The notes under the pieces are model-generated. The model saw only the letters and a program-made list of their open reading frames with translations, did no database searches and was not told where the DNA came from. A stretch of DNA of 64,000 bases from an uncultured Lachnospiraceae bacterium (lineage in GTDB: Bacteria; Bacillota; Clostridia; Lachnospirales; Lachnospiraceae), in NCBI GenBank assembly GCA_900548905.1, contig URMK01000015.1:1-64000 (forward strand), given 5' to 3'. The position numbers and the translations under genes are program-made. Of this stretch, positions 57,669-64,000 are shown in pieces (position 1 is the first letter of the stretch; each line of letters starts with the position of its first letter).

Positions 57669-58480
57669 GATTATATTTGTTTGAACTGGAGAAAATATGG
57701 AAAAAACCGCTGCATTTGTCTGCGGTTTCCGGTTGTGCCGTGTTTACATTAGCTATATGGCGGATGTATGCCGGACAGGCGGATTATAGTGTGGGGGAAG
57801 GCGCGGCAGCACTCCTGCTGCTTCTGGGAGTACACGGGCTGTTTGCGTCCCTGCTGTCTATGCTGTTCACAGCCCCATTATTTGCAGAAGAATACAGCCG
57901 TAATATGCAGGGACTGCTGTGGACTTCGGTTAAAGGAAGAAAGGAAACGGCCTGGAGCAAGGCGGCGGCCGCCGTTACCCTGTCGCTGATAGTTTATGTC
58001 GGTTTTCTGGCGGCTGATTTTATCTTCGTTCTCTGCATCTGGGGACCGGAAAACTGGAGCGGCGGCTTGGGACAGCCGGCGGCGGCATGGCTGGATACCA
58101 CGCTCACGGTTACGCTGGGAACGGCAACAGCAACGGCTGTTTTAACGGGAAGCTGTGCGATATTTCTCCTTGCCGGTTGCGCTTATTGTATTTCCGCCTG
58201 TTCGGAGACCCCGTTTAAAGCGGTTAGTATACTGGGGATTTCCTATTTTGCGGGAGGCATCCTGTACGACTGGGGCGTCAGGGCGGGAATCCCTCTGGCA
58301 GCAAGGATTTTTTCCTTCAGCCCGGCGGTTCTCTCCGGTTTTCAGATGTACAAAAAGCCCTGGGAAGAACAGTGGTTTGCCGGAGGTTATATACCGCTTG
58401 TGCCTGCAGTGACTGCTGCTGCGTGCCTGTTTTTGTTTATTGCAGGCTTCCGCCGCTTCTGCAGAGGCCTTTTCCCGTGA
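57665..58480 (+). CDS. ABC transporter permease of the ECF sigma operon (2)
   Basis: A 271-residue membrane protein with about six TM helices (LLLLLGVHGLFASLLSMLFT, VTLSLIVYVGFLAADFIFVL, VLTGSCAIFLLAGCAYCISA). It begins like its neighbour (LFELEKIWKKP versus RTELEKLWKRP), indicating paralogous permeases that probably form a heterodimer with the ATPase. Last gene of the sigma-factor operon, convergent with the YitT-family gene 12 bp away. Confidence 0.85.
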   Translation: MRLYLFELEKIWKKPLHLSAVSGCAVFTLAIWRMYAGQADYSVGEGAAALLLLLGVHGLFASLLSMLFTAPLFAEEYSRNMQGLLWTSVKGRKETAWSKAAAAVTLSLIVYVGFLAADFIFVLCIWGPENWSGGLGQPAAAWLDTTLTVTLGTATATAVLTGSCAIFLLAGCAYCISACSETPFKAVSILGISYFAGGILYDWGVRAGIPLAARIFSFSPAVLSGFQMYKKPWEEQWFAGGYIPLVPAVTAAACLFLFIAGFRRFCRGLFP

Positions 58481-58491
58481 GCAATGCTGTA

Positions 58492-59250
58492 CTAGGTATC
58501 CGACTCTGAATCCTCAGGTTCCGGCAGAGGCAGCTTTCCCATAGCAGGACAAGAAAGCTTTTTGGGGATATCGGAATGGTCTGCCAGGTGCATCATTCGC
58601 TGTTTCCATGTCTCCATGCTGAAATCCTGGATAAAGTCGATAAGCAGTGAGGAAATGGTTACGGTGACGAAGGAATAAGCGATCCGGCCCAGCGGGATAT
58701 AGGTCAGGGAAAGAAGGAGCACCGTAATATCGGTCGCCAGATAAGCACGGGCTATTTTGCACCGGGTGAGCTTCGAGATAACCATTGCCAGGGCGTCGTC
58801 ACCTCCGCTGGAAGCCTTCTGCCTTACCACAAGACCCACGCCGATTCCCACAAAACAGGCTCCGGCAACCGCCGCTATAAGAGGATGTTCGGTCAAATCC
58901 GGGAACAGGTAAGGCAGGCTTTCCCACAGCTTCAGAAAGCCTGCAAGGCAAAGCGTTGCAGCGATAGAACGGATGAGGAATTCCTTGCCCAGATACCGGA
59001 AACCGAACAGATAGCACAAGGCATCCAGAAGAGGTGACAGCAGGGCCGCGGGTATGGCGAACCAATAATTGAGCAGAAGAATCATGCCGAGGACACCGCC
59101 TTCCGTGATATGGACACGCTTATGGATATTCACCATGCCGAATGCCAGGATAGCGGTGCCGGCAAGAATGGATAAAACGGTTTTCAAAGGGAAGATATCC
59201 TTTATGCTTTGGCGTATTTCCCTGTAATTCTTTTGTAATAATGTACGCAA
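58492..59250 (-). CDS. YitT-family membrane protein
   Basis: A 252-residue membrane protein with five to six helices (LKTVLSILAGTAILAFGMVN, ITEGGVLGMILLLNYWF, AGACFVGIGVGLVVRQKASS) and the GGDDALAMVISKLT motif seen in the YitT/DUF161 family. The C-terminal DUF2179 domain of many YitT proteins is absent; a short Pro/acidic tail ends the protein. Start is TTG at 59250 with GAGG 7 bp upstream. Divergent from a MerR regulator, with a 19-bp-spaced promoter between them. Function of the family is unknown. Confidence 0.85.
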   Translation of the reverse strand: MRTLLQKNYREIRQSIKDIFPLKTVLSILAGTAILAFGMVNIHKRVHITEGGVLGMILLLNYWFAIPAALLSPLLDALCYLFGFRYLGKEFLIRSIAATLCLAGFLKLWESLPYLFPDLTEHPLIAAVAGACFVGIGVGLVVRQKASSGGDDALAMVISKLTRCKIARAYLATDITVLLLSLTYIPLGRIAYSFVTVTISSLLIDFIQDFSMETWKQRMMHLADHSDIPKKLSCPAMGKLPLPEPEDSESDT

Positions 59251-59293
59251 AATAAAACCTCATTTCTAAATTGTTTTTTTCGGATGTAAAACG

Positions 59294-59324
59294 ATTATAA
59301 ACTCTGGTATAATACTAAGGTCAA
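59294..59324 (-). promoter_or_regulatory. 19-bp-spacer promoter of the YitT gene (MerR-type)
   Basis: On the minus strand TTGACC (59324-59319), 19-bp spacer, TATAAT (59299-59294). The long spacer is the hallmark of MerR-activated promoters, and a MerR gene lies divergently 141 bp away. Confidence 0.65.
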
Positions 59325-59464
59325 TGCTTTTTTAATTTTTTGTATTTATTATGTAACGGTCCGGCAGATGGACACATTGATCCGGCGGCGCGTAAGAAGC
59401 TATGAGCGCCGGCGGCAGGGTGTTTGACTACTACACCGGAAAAGGATGGAAAGCGGGGTTCATT

Positions 59465-60352
59465 ATGAAAGATTACTATACGATCGGTGAAATATCAGAA
59501 TTATACGGGATCGGTACGGATTCTCTCCGTTACTATGAGGAGATCGGCGTACTTAAACCCAAAAGGGGAAAGAACGGCTATCGGCTGTACCGTCTGAAAG
59601 ATATCTGCCGCCTCAATATCATACGGGATCTGCTTCAGCTGGGATTTTCCATGAAGCAGGTAAAGAGGTATATGGAAAGTCTGAATCTGGATAACACCAT
59701 ACGAATGCTGGAGGATGAAATGGAGTTAATCCGCCGGCAGAAAGAGAAACTCAGGCTTGCGGAACAATCGATTGAGAAAAGAATGGAACATATCATAAAA
59801 TACAGGAATGAGGGGGAGGCTGCTTACCGGGTGGTTTCCTATCCCAACAGGTATTGCCTGCAGCTGAACGAGGATATAACCAGGGATGAAGAAGTCGATT
59901 TTGCCATAAAAAGGCTGCAGAAGAGACATGAAGATAAAATCCGCAGCATAGGGGATCAGAATTTCGGCGCCAGCCTTTCGGCAGAGGATGTGAAGAACGG
60001 TATCTACTATCTGTTTCATTCCGTTTTTTTCATCCTGCAGAACGCGGAAGAAGGAAAATGCGGCATCCAGGGAAGTTATGATTTCCAAGGAAGTTATGAT
60101 TTCCAAGGAAATTATGATTTCCAAGGAAATTATGATTTCCTTTTGCCCTCAGGTACCTATCTATGTACCTTTTACAGGGGAGAATACCGGCAGTCCCCGC
60201 AGCGTGCTCTGGAACTGCTGGAAGAGGCTGTGCGGAGAGGCTGCAGGATAACAGGGGATATTCTGGAGCTGTATCCTATTGATAACCGGTATACGATGAA
60301 GCCGGAGGAATTTGTGACCGAACTGCAAATCAGAGTGGAAGAGGACTGTTAG
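59465..60352 (+). CDS. MerR-family regulator with effector domain and internal hexapeptide repeat
   Basis: A 295-residue regulator: MerR HTH (YYTIGEISELYGIGTDSLRY, YEEIGVLKPKRGKNGYRLY), a coiled-coil linker (about 75-110) and a C-terminal GyrI-like effector-binding domain, the BmrR/TipA-type layout that senses bulky drugs. Residues 202-225 carry four copies of QGSYDF/QGNYDF encoded by an 18-bp tandem repeat, inserted in the effector domain just before a predicted strand. Likely activates the divergent YitT gene. ATG at 59465 with a weak upstream GCGGGG; in-frame upstream ATG at 59402 is less likely. Confidence 0.88.
   Translation: MKDYYTIGEISELYGIGTDSLRYYEEIGVLKPKRGKNGYRLYRLKDICRLNIIRDLLQLGFSMKQVKRYMESLNLDNTIRMLEDEMELIRRQKEKLRLAEQSIEKRMEHIIKYRNEGEAAYRVVSYPNRYCLQLNEDITRDEEVDFAIKRLQKRHEDKIRSIGDQNFGASLSAEDVKNGIYYLFHSVFFILQNAEEGKCGIQGSYDFQGSYDFQGNYDFQGNYDFLLPSGTYLCTFYRGEYRQSPQRALELLEEAVRRGCRITGDILELYPIDNRYTMKPEEFVTELQIRVEEDC
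60067..60138 (+). repeat. 18-bp tandem repeat, four copies, inside the MerR gene
   Basis: Four units of CCAAGGAARTTATGATTT (the first with GGG for AGG) at 60067, 60085, 60103 and 60121. Three codons times six keep the frame, giving (QGxYDF)4. Confidence 0.97.
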
Positions 60353-60357
60353 AGATA

Positions 60358-60401
60358 AAGGCAGCTGTCCGCCGGTTCAACCGGCGGACAGCTGCCTTTT
60401 G
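60358..60401 (+). terminator. Terminator after the MerR gene
   Basis: AAAGGCAGCTGTCCGCCGGT pairs perfectly with ACCGGCGGACAGCTGCCTTT, then TTTT-type end. It lies between convergent genes and may serve both. Confidence 0.95.
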
Positions 60402-60428
60402 GGAAAGCCTTAGAAATTGTCTCTCTGA

Positions 60429-62207
60429 TTATATAGCATTTTTAAACTGGCTCATATACAGCTGGTAATAAGCACCTTTTTGAGCCATCAGCGATGCCGC
60501 GTTACCTTCCTCGGCAATAGTGCCGTTGTCAATGACAAATATGCGATCTGCCTTCTGAATAGTGGAAAGTCTGTGTGCAATAACAAAGGAGGTACGCCCT
60601 TTCAGCAGGTTTTCGATACCGGCCTGCACCAGCAGCTCTGTTTTGGTGTCGATGCTGGAGGTGGCTTCATCCAGAATCAGAATACGGGGATCGGATACCA
60701 TTGTACGGGCAAATGCCAGAAGCTGCTTCTGACCAATAGACAGGCCGCCGCCTCTTTCGCTTAAAAAAGTATCATAGCCGTTATCCAGTTTCATAATGAA
60801 ATCGTGGGCGTTTACAGCTTTCGCAGCGGCAATGATTTCATCATCCGTGGCATCCAGCTTCCCGTAGCGGATATTGTCCTTAATTGTTCCCGAAAACAGG
60901 AAATTATCCTGGGTCATGATACCCATCTGATGCCGCAGGCTTTCAATGGATACCTCACGGACATCATGACCGTCAATATAGACATGGCCCTCCTGGATAT
61001 CATAAAAACGGCTTATTAGATTGACGATGGTGGTTTTACCGGCGCCTGTCGGGCCGACCAGCGCAATGGTCTCTCCCGGACGGATATGGAAACTCACCTG
61101 ATTCAGGATTTTGGTTATGCCGTCATAGGAAAAAGTGACCTTATCGAACACCACATCCCCCTGTATCTGGGGAAGCTCCTTCACATCGAACTGATCGGTA
61201 ATAGCAGAGGGGGTATCCATAATTTCAAAAACCCGTTCCGCACCTGCTATGTTGGTTATCATCTGGTTATAGAAATTGCTCAGGTTCATAATAGGATGCC
61301 AGAACATGGATATATAGGTTCCGAAGGCAATGAAGGTACCGATGGATACCTTTTCCGCCCCGATTATGATTATTCCCGTGAAATAAAGGGAAACAATCCC
61401 GATTCCCCAGCAAAAATCGATGACCGAACCGATCGCATCATTCAGGCGGACGGCATGGATAAAGGAATCCCTGTGTTCCCTGGTCAGGTCACGGAAGGTA
61501 TCCATGGTTTCTTCTTCCGCCCCGAAGCTCTGGATGATACGGATACCGGAAAGATCTTCATGAACGAATGCGTTCAGGTTAGAGGACTTCTTCCGGTGGA
61601 TCTGCCACCGTTTGTGGGAGCGTGTCTGGATGTACCAGATACAGGCCGCCATCAGGGGAAGGCTTATCATAGAAGCCGCCGCAAGCCCCGGATTTTTAAC
61701 AAACATAATAGCCACTACGGCGCAGATAGTAATAAAATCCGGAATCAGGGTGGTAACGCAGTTGGACAGGACATCCTTCAGGGAATTGATATCACCGATA
61801 ATGCGGGCAAGTATTTTCCCGGTGGGGCGGCTGTCAAAAAACTGGAAATCCAGTGTCTGGATGTGGCTGTACAGCTCCTGGCGGATGGTGACCAGGATGC
61901 TGTTGCACACCTTGGCCATGACATACATACGCAGCTTGATTCCCAGAACCATGATCAGATTCAGGACAATAGCAAAAAGGATCAGACGTCCCAGACCGGT
62001 GAAATCCCCTCCGGTGATATAATCATCCACCGCAGATTCCATGATCAGCGGATTCAGCAGGGTTACGACAACACAGAAACCCATAATAAACAGAACACCT
62101 ACAATCTGGCTCTTATAGGCGAGCAGATATTTAAAGAGGCGTCCCAATGTCGCCATTTTCCCGACTTCTATCGTTTTTTCGTCATCTTTATATGAATTAA
62201 CAGGCAT
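60429..62207 (-). CDS. Heterodimeric ABC exporter, subunit 2
   Basis: A 592-residue half-transporter: six TM helices (about 20-320) and an ATPase domain with Walker A GPTGAGKTT, Q-loop MTQDNFLFSG, signature LSIGQKQLLAFART (Ile for the usual first Gly), Walker B LILDEATSSID with the catalytic Glu, and switch His AHRLST. The non-canonical signature pairs with the degenerate Walker B of the partner subunit to form an inactive site, as in BmrCD, LmrCD and TM287/288. It lies 5 bp after its partner gene behind AGGAGG. Probable multidrug or peptide exporter. Confidence 0.93.
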   Translation of the reverse strand: MPVNSYKDDEKTIEVGKMATLGRLFKYLLAYKSQIVGVLFIMGFCVVVTLLNPLIMESAVDDYITGGDFTGLGRLILFAIVLNLIMVLGIKLRMYVMAKVCNSILVTIRQELYSHIQTLDFQFFDSRPTGKILARIIGDINSLKDVLSNCVTTLIPDFITICAVVAIMFVKNPGLAAASMISLPLMAACIWYIQTRSHKRWQIHRKKSSNLNAFVHEDLSGIRIIQSFGAEEETMDTFRDLTREHRDSFIHAVRLNDAIGSVIDFCWGIGIVSLYFTGIIIIGAEKVSIGTFIAFGTYISMFWHPIMNLSNFYNQMITNIAGAERVFEIMDTPSAITDQFDVKELPQIQGDVVFDKVTFSYDGITKILNQVSFHIRPGETIALVGPTGAGKTTIVNLISRFYDIQEGHVYIDGHDVREVSIESLRHQMGIMTQDNFLFSGTIKDNIRYGKLDATDDEIIAAAKAVNAHDFIMKLDNGYDTFLSERGGGLSIGQKQLLAFARTMVSDPRILILDEATSSIDTKTELLVQAGIENLLKGRTSFVIAHRLSTIQKADRIFVIDNGTIAEEGNAASLMAQKGAYYQLYMSQFKNAI

Positions 62208-62212
62208 GTGTT

Positions 62213-63955
62213 TTACGCCTCCTTTCTATCCTGGCCGGTACCGAGTACACCATATTGTGCCTGCCAGGTTTCATAGTACAGGCCCTTTTGGGAAAGAAGG
62301 CTTTCGTGTGTCCCCCGTTCCCTGATGGAACCGTTTTCCAGTACAATGATTTCATCCGCATTGCGGACAGCGCTGATACGATGGGCGATTATCAGCTTAG
62401 TTGTATTTTTTAACTCCAGCAGCGCCTGCTGAATGGCATATTCCGTTTCCATATCCAAAGCGCTGGTGGAATCATCCAGAACGAGAATCGGGTTCTTCTT
62501 AGCGATGGCCCGGGCAATGCTGATACGCTGTTTCTGCCCGCCGGAAAGCCCTACACCCCGTTCCCCGATAACTGTTTCATACTGCTCATCCAGCTTCTCA
62601 ATGAACTCGCTGGCCTGTGCACAGGCGGAAGCCCCGCGGATGGTGGAGGCATCCACCATCCCCCGTTTTCCCAGTTTTACATTTTCGCTGATGGTATCGG
62701 AAAAGAGGAAAACATCCTGCATAACAAGGGAAATACTGCTGCGCAGCTGTTTTAAGGATAAATCCCGGATGTTCACATCATCCACATAAACATTTCCGTC
62801 CGTAGCGTCATACAGACGCTGGAGCAGCTGTATGATAGAGGTTTTTCCTGCGCCGGTGGCCCCCATGATGCCGATTGTATTGCCGGGCTGAACGCAGAAG
62901 GAGATGTCATGGAGAATTTCATATCCGTCTTCCTTATGAAAGGATACTTTTTTGAACTCCACCTTCCCTTTTACTGAGGGAAGCATCTTCGGAACCTCAG
63001 GCTCTGTAATGCTGGGCTTTACCTGATATATTTTCCTGATTTTACGATAGCTTCCCACAGCGGAAGAGAAGTCGTTGGAAAGCCAGCCCAGCATTTCCAT
63101 AGGCCATACGATGTTCATGGAATACTCCACGAAGGCGCTCAGGCTTCCGATACTCAGTTTGCCCTGAATGACCAGACCGCCTCCGAAAAACAGGATAATC
63201 AGGGGCAGCAGCTTTGTAATCAGGGAGAAATAAGGATAATATTTTACGAAAACCTTGGACTGGCGCATATTCAGTTCATAATAACGGTTGTTGTGGGAAA
63301 GGAATTTCCCGATTTCATATTTTTCTCTGGCAAACGCCTTAACCGTCCGTACACCTGCCAGGTTTTCTTCCGCTACGGTATTGAGCACCGCGTTTTCCTC
63401 ACTGATATCTTCGTAGATAGCGCCCAGACGGCGTTCCTCAAGAACGGCAATCGTACCGGTAATCAGCATGGCGGCGGTTGGAATCAGTGCCAGCTTCCAA
63501 TTCAGGCGATACATGCAGAAGAGCACGATGCCGGTATGGAAAATTACTTCCAGGATGAGCATGCTCACATAGCTGACCGCGTTCCAGATACGGTCAATGT
63601 CATCCTTGACACGGGACATCAATTCTCCCGTATTGGTTTTGTCGAAGAAATCCGCGCTCAGCGACTGGATATGGGCAAAAAGATCCTTACGCATTTCCGT
63701 GGCAATGGAGGAACCTATCCGATCAAAGGTAAATTCCTTGGTATAACCGAATACACAGCGGCCGGCGCCGACAAGCAGTATGCCGCCCAGCAGGTATTTC
63801 AGGCTTTCCATCCGCCCTCCCACGATAACATCATCGATGATATGCTTGGTGAGCTGTGGTGATACCATATCCAGAGATACGGCGATCACCATGGAAACAA
63901 ACCCGCAAAGATAACCGAATTTGTGCTCCATTAAGTAACTGGATAACTTTTTCAT
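62213..63955 (-). CDS. Heterodimeric ABC exporter, subunit 1 (degenerate Walker B)
   Basis: A 580-residue half-transporter with six TM helices and an ATPase domain: Walker A GATGAGKTS, Q-loop VMQDVFLFSD, canonical signature LSGGQKQRISIARA, but Walker B LVLDDSTSALD has Asp where the catalytic Glu should be; switch His AHRISA. With its LSGGQ signature it completes the active site of subunit 2, while its own nucleotide site is degenerate. First gene of the pair; AGGGGG lies upstream of the ATG, and the promoter is probably beyond or at the right edge of the window. Confidence 0.93.
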   Translation of the reverse strand: MKKLSSYLMEHKFGYLCGFVSMVIAVSLDMVSPQLTKHIIDDVIVGGRMESLKYLLGGILLVGAGRCVFGYTKEFTFDRIGSSIATEMRKDLFAHIQSLSADFFDKTNTGELMSRVKDDIDRIWNAVSYVSMLILEVIFHTGIVLFCMYRLNWKLALIPTAAMLITGTIAVLEERRLGAIYEDISEENAVLNTVAEENLAGVRTVKAFAREKYEIGKFLSHNNRYYELNMRQSKVFVKYYPYFSLITKLLPLIILFFGGGLVIQGKLSIGSLSAFVEYSMNIVWPMEMLGWLSNDFSSAVGSYRKIRKIYQVKPSITEPEVPKMLPSVKGKVEFKKVSFHKEDGYEILHDISFCVQPGNTIGIMGATGAGKTSIIQLLQRLYDATDGNVYVDDVNIRDLSLKQLRSSISLVMQDVFLFSDTISENVKLGKRGMVDASTIRGASACAQASEFIEKLDEQYETVIGERGVGLSGGQKQRISIARAIAKKNPILVLDDSTSALDMETEYAIQQALLELKNTTKLIIAHRISAVRNADEIIVLENGSIRERGTHESLLSQKGLYYETWQAQYGVLGTGQDRKEA

Positions 63956-64000
63956 AATTGTGTCAAATCCCCCTTATGTAAGATTAAAATTAGGAATGGA

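Noticed and set aside
60429..62207. Antisense plus-strand frame of 369 codons (61086-62195)
   Set aside because: It overlaps the conserved ABC transporter gene fully and shows no domain or ribosome site.

Overview
The window looks like the chromosome of an anaerobic, low- to mid-GC Firmicute of class Clostridia, most likely a gut Lachnospiraceae. The grounds are the AGGAGG-type ribosome sites, TTGACA/TATAAT promoters, a GAAC-N4-GTTC SOS box, oxygen-sensitive glycyl radical chemistry, heterodimeric ABC exporters and many small DeoR, AraC, MerR and XRE regulators. Species assignment is not possible from the sequence alone.

Layout. 1-1900: an 18-bp tandem array that reads as a Gly/His-rich protein on the minus strand, a MerR regulator, and the wreck of a diguanylate cyclase. 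1.9-12.3 kb: a tight four-gene operon (small unknown protein, 1710-residue DUF4132 protein, MrfA-like DUF1998 helicase, UvrD-like helicase) that looks like an uncharacterised DNA-processing module. 12.4-19 kb: a large PAS/GGDEF/EAL protein, an SRAP (YedK/HMCES-like) abasic-site protein, and a Y-family DNA polymerase with a perfect SOS box followed by a small partner protein. 19-22.8 kb: an iron-regulated FeoB-associated peptide with a Fur-family regulator, an MDR alcohol dehydrogenase, a class C beta-lactamase-like hydrolase and an HPr-like protein. 22.8-28.1 kb: TetR, an MMPL transporter and a secreted DG-heptad-repeat protein.

28.2-47.1 kb is the centrepiece: a glycyl-radical-enzyme bacterial microcompartment (GRM) locus for deoxy-sugar use. 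It encodes a B12-independent propanediol dehydratase and its activase, class II aldolase, CoA-acylating aldehyde dehydrogenase, alcohol dehydrogenase, PduL phosphotransacylase, a PduS-like ferredoxin/NADH protein, a GlcG-like protein, EutP, and shell proteins of all classes (EutS-like, four BMC-H, PduT-like BMC-T, EutN pentamer). It is followed by DeoR, AraC, rhamnulokinase and L-rhamnose isomerase. The implied path is L-rhamnose to rhamnulose to rhamnulose-1-phosphate (rhaA, rhaB), cleavage to DHAP plus lactaldehyde by the aldolase, reduction to 1,2-propanediol, dehydration to propanal, then propionyl-CoA to propionyl-phosphate and propanol. Targeting peptides are visible on at least five cargo enzymes. 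A divergent regulator fuses an HTH to a complete desulfoferrodoxin, suggesting redox or superoxide control next to the oxygen-sensitive dehydratase.

47.2-54.2 kb: a TPP riboswitch with terminator, then thiC, thiM, a thiE-HAD fusion, thiD, a MATE transporter and thiamine diphosphokinase. The HAD plus diphosphokinase pair suggests a route to TPP through free thiamine. 54.3-58.5 kb: an ECF sigma factor operon with a three-gene ABC transporter. 58.5-60.4 kb: a YitT-family gene divergent from a MerR regulator that carries a (QGxYDF)4 repeat. 60.4-64 kb: a heterodimeric ABC exporter.
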